Source: Flavobacteriales bacterium (GTDB lineage Bacteria; Bacteroidota; Bacteroidia; Flavobacteriales_D; Crocinitomicaceae). Taken from it: 9,629 nucleotides of DNA. Shown here piece by piece: positions 1 to 5,756 of the stretch (position 1 is the stretch's first letter; each line of letters begins with the position of its first letter). The notes below the pieces were generated by a model, which worked only from the letters and a program-made list of their open reading frames with translations, ran no database searches and was not told where the DNA came from. Both the position numbers and the translations under genes were made by a program. The stretch spans positions 1 through 9,629 of the forward strand of contig JABJEE010000070.1 in the NCBI GenBank assembly GCA_018665005.1, written 5' to 3'.

Positions 1-62
1 AACTCTAAAGATATTTTAACTCTTATCTGAACAAAAAGCACCAAGATCTTGGTGCTTTTTTT
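1..62. repeat. Direct repeat, copy 1 (62 bp, may extend left of the window)
   Basis: Bases 1-62 are identical to 114-175, an offset of 113 bp. Because the match already holds at base 1, the repeat may continue beyond the left edge. The left half is AT-rich and includes two AACTCT motifs; the right half is a palindromic terminator. The match is lost after the T-run, which has eight Ts here and seven in copy 2. The spacer between copies (63-113) shows no gene and no resemblance to the neighbouring coding sequence. Confidence 0.95.
33..60. terminator. Palindromic bidirectional terminator in repeat copy 1
   Basis: This is a perfect 28-bp palindrome centred between bases 46 and 47. It has five As, then GCACCAAGA and its exact complement, then Ts (eight at 56-63). 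As RNA it can form a 12-bp stem with a GATC tetraloop. A U-tract follows on either strand, so it should terminate in both directions. For the minus-strand regulator transcript it would be a second, back-up terminator. It may also serve a gene left of the window. Confidence 0.85.
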
Positions 63-113
63 TATGGATGCAACTTTATTAAAAAGAACGACGTCTATAT
101 ATCAAACTACTAT

Positions 114-175
114 AACTCTAAAGATATTTTAACTCTTATCTGAACAAAAAGCACCAAGATCTTGGTGCTTTTTTT
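114..175. repeat. Direct repeat, copy 2
   Basis: Exact copy of bases 1-62. Its right end runs into the stop codon of the minus-strand response regulator (174-176), so the duplicated unit is purely 3'-flanking DNA and carries no coding sequence beyond two bases of that stop codon. There are no transposase fragments, terminal inverted repeats or target-site duplications in the visible sequence. Local tandem duplication is the simplest explanation. Confidence 0.95.
146..173. terminator. Palindromic terminator at the end of the minus-strand response regulator
   Basis: Same 28-bp perfect palindrome as at 33-60, centred between bases 159 and 160. On the minus strand it begins directly after the TAA stop codon (176-174) and ends in a five-base U-tract (150-146), so it fits an intrinsic terminator for that gene. 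The T-run at 169-175 allows plus-strand termination as well. Confidence 0.88.
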
Positions 176-842
176 ATGTAATAAATTTATACCCAATACC
201 CTTGACGGTTGCTATATTATGATCTCCGAGTTTTTCTCTCAACTTTCTAATATGCACATCAATAGTTCTATCACCTACAATAATATCTGTACCCCAAACA
301 TGATGAAGTATTTCTTCCCGGCGAAACACAAAATTTGGCTTAGAAAAAAGAAGAGATAGCAATTCAAATTCTTTTTTAGGGAGCTGTATTTCTTTTCCAT
401 TCAAGACGACAACATATTTTTCTCGATTAATTTGAATTCCATGTTGATTCGAATTAGGCATGTTGGCCTCTTTTCTTCTCAAGATTGCATTTATACGACT
501 AATGAGAACTTTGGGTTTAATCGGCTTTGCTACATAATCATCTGCACCAGCTTCTAAACCTGCAATTTGACTGTAGTCTTCATTTCTGGCCGTTAAAAAA
601 CAGATAAATATGTTTTTATTGGTCGGGTCAGATTTAATTTTCTCACAAACCTCTATTCCATCCATATTCGGCATCATGACATCAAGTAGAATTAAATCAG
701 GACTGTAGTTTTTTATGATTTCAAGACATTCGATACCATTTGAGGCAGTATTCGTTGTAAAACCTTCCTTGTCTAAATTGTATTTTAACAAATGGCGAAT
801 ATCCTCATCATCGTCGACAATTAATATTTTATACTCTGACAT
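174..842 (-). CDS. OmpR/PhoB-family two-component response regulator
   Basis: A cytoplasmic DNA-binding response regulator of about 222 residues, the usual length for the family. The N-terminal receiver domain (about 4-122) shows the acidic cluster DDD at 10-12, phospho-acceptor Asp54 in LLDVMMP, Thr84 in LTAR and Lys106 in AKP. The C-terminal winged-helix DNA-binding domain (about 135-222) contains the recognition-helix stretch RTIDVHIRKLREKLG and ends with KGIGYKF. Together these fit phosphorylation by a histidine kinase and transcriptional control. I chose the ATG at 842 because the receiver fold begins at MSEYKILIVDDD; an in-frame start at 869 would lie upstream of the likely promoter. 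The partner kinase is not visible. It may lie left of the window, although the hairpin at the stop codon argues against cotranscription in that direction. Targets cannot be told from the sequence; similarity to PhoB/PhoP-type regulators is only at subfamily level. Confidence 0.93.
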   Translation of the reverse strand: MSEYKILIVDDDEDIRHLLKYNLDKEGFTTNTASNGIECLEIIKNYSPDLILLDVMMPNMDGIEVCEKIKSDPTNKNIFICFLTARNEDYSQIAGLEAGADDYVAKPIKPKVLISRINAILRRKEANMPNSNQHGIQINREKYVVVLNGKEIQLPKKEFELLSLLFSKPNFVFRREEILHHVWGTDIIVGDRTIDVHIRKLREKLGDHNIATVKGIGYKFIT

Positions 843-846
843 AAAA

Positions 847-879
847 CAAATATAGATACTAACGGTCACTTTACACCAA
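847..879 (-). promoter_or_regulatory. Bacteroidota-type promoter for the minus-strand response regulator
   Basis: On the minus strand TATATTTG (854-847) matches the Bacteroidota -7 consensus TAnnTTTG exactly. A TTG at 879-877 lies 22 bp upstream as a candidate -33 element. The -7 element ends only 4 bp before the ATG at 842, so transcription would start at or within a few bases of the start codon. This implies a leaderless or nearly leaderless mRNA. Confidence 0.6.
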
Positions 880-935
880 TTGACATTCCAATAAATTGTG
901 AATAAGATGTTTAAAACATATAAGCAACAATTCTC

Positions 936-974
936 ATGAAAAGTGATATTTTTCTTAAATTTAATGAACGGTAG
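936..974 (+). other. Possible 12-codon leader ORF upstream of the second response regulator
   Basis: An ATG at 936 opens a short frame encoding MKSDIFLKFNER, closed by TAG at 972-974. It sits 18 bp upstream of an intrinsic terminator (993-1023) and 62 bp upstream of the response regulator start. The position would suit a leader peptide, but I see no clear ribosome binding site and no run of one amino acid's codons. An ORF this short can easily arise by chance. Listed only because it precedes a terminator that lacks an obvious upstream gene. Confidence 0.15.
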
Positions 975-992
975 GTTAGGTTAATTTAGTAG

Positions 993-1023
993 GAGAGCTC
1001 ATCTTTTTTGGGCTCTTTTTTTT
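993..1023 (+). terminator. Intrinsic terminator or attenuator in the leader region of the response regulator at 1037
   Basis: AGAGCTC (994-1000) pairs with GGGCTCT (1010-1016) to give a 7-bp stem with one T-G wobble, extendable by a G-T pair. The loop is nine bases and eight Ts follow (1016-1023). It works on the plus strand only, since there is no T-run on the opposite side. No plus-strand gene is recognisable between 843 and here, so it would end either a short untranslated RNA or the leader of the gene that starts 14 bp further on. Confidence 0.7.
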
Positions 1024-1036
1024 GTAATTTAGATTT

Positions 1037-1726
1037 ATGAAAATCAAAGTTTTATTAGTGGAAGATGATATTAACTTGGGAATGGTTATTTCCGATCATC
1101 TTCAGACAAATGGATATGATGTTACCATTGCAGATGACGGAGCGGAAGGGCTAGTAAAGTTTAATTCAAGCGTTTTTCATTTGTGCATATTAGATGTGAT
1201 GCTTCCTAAGCTTGATGGGTTTTCAGTGGCAAAGGACATTCGCAAGACGAACACCGAGGTTCCTATTCTTTTTTTAACAGCCAAGTCCATGACTGAAGAT
1301 AAAATCATGGGGTTTGAATCTGGTGGTGACGACTATCTCACAAAGCCTTTCAGTGTTGAAGAACTTCAGCTCAGGGTAAAGTCATTATTGAAACGGGTGA
1401 AATTAGATACGTATGAAGCCCCTCCAAAAAGGGTAATGATTGGTAACTTTGAATATGACCTTGAAAATCAGAGTTTAACACGAAACGATTCTAAAAAAGT
1501 GTTGACCAAAAAAGAAGCTCAAATTTTAAATCTTTTATATAAGTACAAAAATCAAGTCATTACAAGAGAAATTATTTTAAAGGCTGTTTGGGGACAAGAT
1601 GATTACTTTGTTGGTCGAAGCTTGGACGTTTTTATTACAAAGTTGAGAAAGTATTTTAAAGATGATTCTCGTATAATCATTTCAAACCTACATGGTGTAG
1701 GTTTTAAATTTGAGATTCCTGAGTGA
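1037..1726 (+). CDS. OmpR/PhoB-family two-component response regulator (RprY-like)
   Basis: A second cytoplasmic response regulator, 229 residues. The receiver domain (about 3-120) shows Glu9-Asp10-Asp11, phospho-acceptor Asp53 in ILDVMLP, Thr81 in LTAK and Lys103 in TKPF. The winged-helix domain (about 133-228) contains GRSLDVFITKLRKYF and the C-terminal HGVGFKFE. General sequence character is that of the RprY-type regulators of Bacteroidota; that placement is from memory of the family, not a search. The ATG at 1037 directly precedes the receiver fold. No histidine kinase lies next to it: upstream is a 194-bp divergent intergenic region, downstream is tsaB. The stop codon overlaps the start region of tsaB, which indicates cotranscription and perhaps translational coupling. 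The terminator at 993-1023 means its expression may depend on readthrough or on a promoter squeezed between the hairpin and the ATG, where TAATTTAG at 1025-1032 is one base off the -7 consensus. Confidence 0.93.
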   Translation: MKIKVLLVEDDINLGMVISDHLQTNGYDVTIADDGAEGLVKFNSSVFHLCILDVMLPKLDGFSVAKDIRKTNTEVPILFLTAKSMTEDKIMGFESGGDDYLTKPFSVEELQLRVKSLLKRVKLDTYEAPPKRVMIGNFEYDLENQSLTRNDSKKVLTKKEAQILNLLYKYKNQVITREIILKAVWGQDDYFVGRSLDVFITKLRKYFKDDSRIIISNLHGVGFKFEIPE

Positions 1727-2378
1727 GCTTATCCTACATATTGAAACGGCTACAAAAATATGTTCTGTAGCATTGTCTGATTCTGGGACTCTTTTAGATT
1801 CTTTAGATAAAGAACCTTCTGAATACATTCACGGTGAATACCTGACTTTGTTTATAGAGGAATTGTTGCAGAATGGTAATAAAACGTTTCAAGATTTAGA
1901 TGCGATATCCGTATCTATTGGTCCAGGATCTTACACCGGGTTGAGAATAGGTCTAGCCGTAGCCAAAGGGCTATGTTTCGGATTGAAAATCCCATTAATT
2001 ACCGTAGAAACATTGGACAGTTTATTGGCCTTAGGAAGGAAAGTTCATCCTGACCAAAATTTATGTGCAGTACTAGATGCGCGAAGAATGGAGGTTTATT
2101 CTAAAATCATATCATCAGAAGAAACGGTTGTGTCTGACACAGAGGCAACCATTATTGACGAATCAACATTTACAGACTTTGAGCCATTTATCTGTTTTGG
2201 AGATGGCGCCGCTAAGCTTTCAGAAATTTGGTCTGGAAGAGATATTACCATAAATAATGATATTAAACTGATTGCTGCAGGACAATTAAACGTCTCTATT
2301 GCCAAATTTCGAAATAATAACTTTGAAGATTTGGCCTACACTAAACCCATGTATATTAAAGAATTTAAAGTGGGTTGA
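1710..2378 (+). CDS. tsaB: TsaB, tRNA threonylcarbamoyladenosine (t6A) biosynthesis protein; start uncertain
   Basis: TsaB is the TsaD-partner scaffold of the complex that makes t6A at position 37 of ANN-decoding tRNAs. Family signatures are clear: ILHIETATKICSVALS at the N-terminus (ASKHA-fold strand 1), the GPGSYTGLRIG motif at about 71-81 followed by AKGLCFGLKIPLITVETL, VLDARRMEVY at about 121-130, and the C-terminal YTKPMYIKEF. Length, about 220 residues, is normal for TsaB. The frame has no ATG before ILHIET. The available starts are TTG at 1710, which overlaps the upstream regulator by 17 bp, or CTG at 1719. A GTG at 1723 forms a typical GTGA overlap with the upstream stop but is in the wrong frame by one base (see findings). 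Product call is firm; the exact N-terminus is not. Confidence 0.92.
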   Translation: MRFLSELILHIETATKICSVALSDSGTLLDSLDKEPSEYIHGEYLTLFIEELLQNGNKTFQDLDAISVSIGPGSYTGLRIGLAVAKGLCFGLKIPLITVETLDSLLALGRKVHPDQNLCAVLDARRMEVYSKIISSEETVVSDTEATIIDESTFTDFEPFICFGDGAAKLSEIWSGRDITINNDIKLIAAGQLNVSIAKFRNNNFEDLAYTKPMYIKEFKVG

Positions 2379-2428
2379 CTTGAGCTATTTGTTCACCAAT
2401 AGGAGTTTAAAAAAAAATAGTTTGTAAT

Positions 2429-2462
2429 TTCTGTAATCTTTATCTTGACAATATTAACTTTG
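2429..2462 (+). promoter_or_regulatory. Likely promoter for the coiled-coil/zapA (and perhaps rny) transcript
   Basis: TAACTTTG at 2455-2462 matches the Bacteroidota -7 consensus TAnnTTTG exactly. The -33 element is weaker: TTCTG at 2429-2433 is the best candidate at a suitable distance, 21 bp upstream. Transcription would start around 2466-2470, leaving a leader of about 10-14 bases before the ATG at 2480. The 90-odd bases after tsaB contain no convincing terminator, so readthrough from upstream is also possible. Confidence 0.5.
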
Positions 2463-2479
2463 TTAGAAAGTTGATTGTA

Positions 2480-2788
2480 ATGAATCAAAAAATTCATCTT
2501 CATATAAATTCAATTTCTGAAAAGGCTTCAAAACTCATTCAGCAGTTGTCGGCGCTAAAGAATGAAAATGAAACTTTGTTAGCAAGTAACAAAGAATTAC
2601 AAGCTAAGCTTGCTGAGTGTGACGAAAACCTGAAGGAATTCAAAACACAAAACGCAAAATTAGAACAGTCACAGTCAACTTTATTAAGTGCCAATGATGC
2701 TTCAACTGATTCTTCTAAAGAAAAGAATCAAGAGATAGATCAATTAGTTAGAGAAATAGAAAACTGCATAGACCAATTAAAACGATAA
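2480..2788 (+). CDS. Small coiled-coil protein upstream of zapA (ZapB-like in form)
   Basis: A 102-residue acidic, cytoplasmic protein with no signal peptide or membrane segment. Residues about 9-70 are a continuous coiled coil with heptad-spaced Leu/Ile and many Glu, Lys, Gln and Asn. A Ser/Asp/Ala-rich linker follows (about 70-82), then a second helix ending LVREIENCIDQLKR. I recognise this as the kind of protein encoded directly before zapA in Bacteroidota, but not as a family with proven function. Size, coiled-coil form and the neighbour suggest a Z-ring-associated factor analogous to ZapB; that role is inference. I chose the ATG at 2480 over the TTG at 2471 because it fits the promoter position. 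Its stop is 1 bp before the zapA start, so the two are surely cotranscribed. Confidence 0.85.
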   Translation: MNQKIHLHINSISEKASKLIQQLSALKNENETLLASNKELQAKLAECDENLKEFKTQNAKLEQSQSTLLSANDASTDSSKEKNQEIDQLVREIENCIDQLKR

Positions 2789-2789
2789 C

Positions 2790-3080
2790 ATGGGAAAAGT
2801 TTCCTTAAAAGTGACCATAGCAGGAAGAACATATCCATTGAACATCAATGAAGAAGAAAAGGATGGTGTTTTGGATGCAGTCTCAGATATCAATCGTTCC
2901 ATTGAGAAATTAAAAAAAAGTTACGCTGTCAAAGACCCTCAGGATTTGATTGCTATGACGGCTTTGCAATTGGTTATGAAAAGTGACTCAAATAAAGCAG
3001 TAAACGACGTTTCATCATCGGAAGATATGGACAGTATTGAAAAAGCTCTTTCAGATTTATCTCAAAAATTGGATATATAG
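2790..3080 (+). CDS. zapA: Cell division protein ZapA
   Basis: A 96-residue cytoplasmic protein matching ZapA, which binds FtsZ and crosslinks protofilaments in the Z-ring. The N-terminal globular part (about 1-48) has the typical VSLKVTIAGRTYPLNINEEE opening. The dimerising and tetramerising helices follow, with the family stretch DLIAMTALQLVM at about 52-63, then a polar linker and a short helix SIEKALSDLSQKLD. Length is normal. It follows the coiled-coil gene by 1 bp. rny starts 53 bp further on, with no terminator visible in the gap. TACATTTA at 3107-3114, one base off the -7 consensus, could give rny its own weak promoter. Confidence 0.92.
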   Translation: MGKVSLKVTIAGRTYPLNINEEEKDGVLDAVSDINRSIEKLKKSYAVKDPQDLIAMTALQLVMKSDSNKAVNDVSSSEDMDSIEKALSDLSQKLDI

Positions 3081-3133
3081 TTATTCATTTTTATTCGCAT
3101 CATAGGTACATTTAATTAATTTATAACTATTGA

Positions 3134-4669
3134 ATGACCATGGAAATAATATTTATTATAGTAGGTTTAATATCTGGAGCAGCTGGAGCAGTTATTATAC
3201 AGAAAGTCGCTTTAAAAAATAAGTCTCAAAAGATTTTAAAGGATGCCGAAGCAAAGGCGGAAAATATTAAAAAAGAAAGAATACTTCAGGCCAAAGAACG
3301 GTTTTTGAAGTTAAAAGAAGAGCACGAGTCTAAAATTAAAGAGCGTGACCGTCGAATTCAATCTTCAGAAGATCGGGTAAAGGCAAAGGAAAATAAGCTC
3401 GAAAATAAACTTTCAGATATAGGTAGAAAAGAAAGGCAATTGGAAAAAACAAATGCTGATTTTGACGCCAAATATAAGGGCTTAGAGATTCGAATGAAAG
3501 AGGTCGATAAAACCCAAGAAAAAAGAGTAAACGAATTGTCTAAAATTAGCGGAATGCCTGCTGAAGAAGCCAAAAATTTATTGATGGAAGCTTTGAAAGA
3601 TGAAGCACGCACAGCGGCAATGGCCGAAATCAAAGAAATAACGGAGGAAGCCAAGCTGAACGGAAATAAAGAAGCAAGAAAAATTGTAATACAGTGTATT
3701 CAAAGAGTGGCTACAGAACAAGCTATTGAAAATGCGGTTTCTGTTTTTAATATTGATTCAGATGAGGTGAAAGGAAGAATAATTGGGAGAGAGGGACGAA
3801 ACATTCGTGCGCTTGAGGCAGCAACAGGTGTAGAAATTATTGTAGACGATACCCCCGAAGCCATTATGCTGTCTTGCTTTGATCCAATAAGAAGGGAGAT
3901 TGCGAGACTTTCTCTCCATCAACTTGTTACCGACGGAAGAATACATCCGGCGAGAATTGAAGAAATTGTAGCTAAAACAAAGAAGCAGTTGGATGAAGAG
4001 ATTGCTGAAACTGGCAAGAGAACATGTATTGATTTACAAATTCATGGATTACATCCAGAACTAATGAAAATGGTTGGTCGAATGAAATATCGTTCATCAT
4101 ATGGTCAAAACCTTTTGCAACATTCAAGAGAGGTTGCGAATTTGTGTGCAACTATGGCATCAGAAATGGGACTGAATCCTAAAATCGCAAAACGAGCAGG
4201 ACTCCTGCATGATATTGGAAAGGTGCCAGATGAAGAACCAGAATTGCCTCATGCTATTTTAGGCATGAAAATGGCTGAAAAGTTTGGTGAAAAACCGGAT
4301 ATTTTGAATGCCATCGGTGCTCATCATGACGAAATTGAAATGACGACACTGATCTCTCCAATTGTTCAGGTTTGTGATGCTGTTTCTGGAGCAAGACCTG
4401 GAGCAAGACGAGAAATTGTAGAGGCTTATGTAAAGCGTATTAAAGACCTAGAAGGTTTGGCTATGGCATTTGATGGAGTTGCCAGTTCATACGCGATTCA
4501 AGCAGGAAGAGAATTGAGAGTTATGGTTGAAGCGGATAAAGTTTCAGACAGCAAAGCTGAAGAATTATCTTTTCAAATTTCAGAAAAAATACAAACGGAA
4601 ATGACCTACCCTGGTCAAGTTCGAATTACGGTGATTAGAGAGAAGAGGGCAGTAAATTATGCCAAATAA
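3134..4669 (+). CDS. rny: Ribonuclease Y (membrane-anchored endoribonuclease)
   Basis: RNase Y starts decay of many mRNAs by endonucleolytic cleavage at the inner face of the membrane. The 511-residue protein has all expected parts in order: a single N-terminal membrane helix (about 4-23); a long charged coiled coil (about 25-135); a KH RNA-binding domain with IIGREGRNIR at 216-225, GREG being the GxxG loop; and an HD catalytic domain with metal-binding His330, His359-Asp360 and Asp415. GAHHDE at 396-400 and SGARPGARRE at 418-427 are also family-typical. Length is normal. ATG codons at 3134 and 3140 are both possible starts; the first is used here. The zapA-rny order is, as far as I recall, common in Bacteroidota. 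No missing catalytic residue or frameshift is seen. Confidence 0.96.
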   Translation: MTMEIIFIIVGLISGAAGAVIIQKVALKNKSQKILKDAEAKAENIKKERILQAKERFLKLKEEHESKIKERDRRIQSSEDRVKAKENKLENKLSDIGRKERQLEKTNADFDAKYKGLEIRMKEVDKTQEKRVNELSKISGMPAEEAKNLLMEALKDEARTAAMAEIKEITEEAKLNGNKEARKIVIQCIQRVATEQAIENAVSVFNIDSDEVKGRIIGREGRNIRALEAATGVEIIVDDTPEAIMLSCFDPIRREIARLSLHQLVTDGRIHPARIEEIVAKTKKQLDEEIAETGKRTCIDLQIHGLHPELMKMVGRMKYRSSYGQNLLQHSREVANLCATMASEMGLNPKIAKRAGLLHDIGKVPDEEPELPHAILGMKMAEKFGEKPDILNAIGAHHDEIEMTTLISPIVQVCDAVSGARPGARREIVEAYVKRIKDLEGLAMAFDGVASSYAIQAGRELRVMVEADKVSDSKAEELSFQISEKIQTEMTYPGQVRITVIREKRAVNYAK

Positions 4670-4709
4670 TAAGCATAAACTTTAATCATGCTGTTTTGTT
4701 TCATAATTA

Positions 4710-5756
4710 ATGCAAGTAACACCTAAAATAATAGCAGGCCCATGCAGTGCCGAATCTAGAGAACAGGTGCTTTCAACGGCAAAGCAATTGGCCTCAGGTA
4801 GAATCGATTTTTTTCGATCGGGAATATGGAAGCCAAGGACTCGCCCAGGGGCATTCGAAGGAGCAGGTAATGTGGCTTTGGACTGGATGCTTGAAGCTCG
4901 AGATAAATATGGTTTAAAAATCTGTACTGAAGTTGCCAATCCCGAGCATGTAGAGGCCGTTTTAAAAAAAGGATTTGATATGGTTTGGGTGGGCGCAAGG
5001 TCAACAGCCAATCCTTTTACTGTTCAAGAAATTTCAGAATCTTTAAAAGGTGTTGATATTCCTGTAATGATTAAAAACCCAACCAATCCAGATTTGAAAT
5101 TATGGATTGGGGCAGTCGAACGTTTTCAGAATAATGGAATACGTGATATTTCTGTTATTCATAGAGGGTTTTCGGTTTATGAAAAACAACGATATCGAAA
5201 TAATCCCAATTGGCAAATTGCACTGGACCTGAAAAAAGAACTTCCCAATATGCCTTTGTTGTGCGATCCTTCTCACATTTCAGGACGTCGACATTTGATT
5301 TTTGATATTTCCCAAAAAGCGATGGACTTACATTATGATGGTTTGATGATTGAAACCCACTGTAATCCTGATAAAGCCCTTACAGATTCGAAACAACAAA
5401 TAAGTCCAAAGGAATTATTTGAGTTGTTGGAAAAATTAAAGCTAAGAAGCCGTGGTGAATTCATGGATGATCAACTTAGAGAGTTTAGGTTAGAATTAAA
5501 TGAAATTGATCGAAACCTCATCGATTTATTAAAGAAAAGGATGGATATTTCTGAACAAATCGGTTCTTACAAAAAGGATTTAAATAGGATCATTTTCCAG
5601 AAATCAATCTGGGAAAAAGCATTTATGGACAACGTAAATAACGCTTTAGATGTAAACTTATCTGAAGAATTTGCTTCACAGCTATTTAAACTAATTCATC
5701 AAGAATCCATTGTGAAACAGTCCAAAATATTTTTAAATCCGGATGAGGAGGATTAG
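4710..5756 (+). CDS. Bifunctional DAHP synthase / chorismate mutase (AroQ type)
   Basis: The N-terminal domain (about 5-245) is a KdsA-like DAHP synthase, which condenses PEP and erythrose-4-phosphate to open the shikimate pathway. Visible are Cys12 in AGPCSAES, KPRT at 41-44, Lys122 in MIKNP, Cys185-Asp186 and His189 in CDPSHISGRR, Glu215 in IETH and Asp226; the Cys, His, Glu and Asp set are the usual metal ligands. The C-terminal domain (about 253-340) is an all-helical AroQ chorismate mutase making prephenate. Against the E. coli enzyme, Arg260, Arg277, Lys288 and Gln337 match Arg11, Arg28, Lys39 and Gln88, but Ile300 stands where Arg51 is expected. The fusion is typical of Bacteroidota; the mutase domain often also gives feedback control of DAHP synthase by prephenate. 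It starts 40 bp after rny and overlaps aroA by 14 bp. Confidence 0.95.
   Translation: MQVTPKIIAGPCSAESREQVLSTAKQLASGRIDFFRSGIWKPRTRPGAFEGAGNVALDWMLEARDKYGLKICTEVANPEHVEAVLKKGFDMVWVGARSTANPFTVQEISESLKGVDIPVMIKNPTNPDLKLWIGAVERFQNNGIRDISVIHRGFSVYEKQRYRNNPNWQIALDLKKELPNMPLLCDPSHISGRRHLIFDISQKAMDLHYDGLMIETHCNPDKALTDSKQQISPKELFELLEKLKLRSRGEFMDDQLREFRLELNEIDRNLIDLLKKRMDISEQIGSYKKDLNRIIFQKSIWEKAFMDNVNNALDVNLSEEFASQLFKLIHQESIVKQSKIFLNPDEED

Noticed and set aside
63..113. Spacer between the two direct repeats as a gene remnant or mobile element
   Set aside because: Only 51 bp, with no recognisable peptide on either strand, no inverted repeats and no similarity to the neighbouring gene.
162..359. A 65-codon plus-strand open frame
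   Set aside because: It is antisense to the conserved winged-helix domain of the response regulator and its translation resembles no family.
843..869. An upstream in-frame start for the minus-strand response regulator at 869
   Set aside because: It would add nine residues not seen in receiver domains and lies upstream of the perfect -7 element, so it would not be in the transcript.
2379..2428. Possible terminator after tsaB (CTATT...AATAG pairing)
   Set aside because: The stem is only 5 bp of A/T-rich pairs and is followed by As, not a T-run, so it would not terminate plus-strand transcription.
3081..3133. Possible 6S RNA gene after zapA, as found in some Proteobacteria
   Set aside because: The gap to rny is only 53 bp, too short for 6S RNA, and shows no suitable hairpin.
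3358..3654. A 98-codon minus-strand open frame
   Set aside because: It is the antisense of the RNase Y coiled coil; biased Lys/Glu codons there leave the opposite strand open by composition.
4682..5011. A 109-codon minus-strand open frame
   Set aside because: It overlaps the start and catalytic part of DAHP synthase, shows no family features and no promoter.
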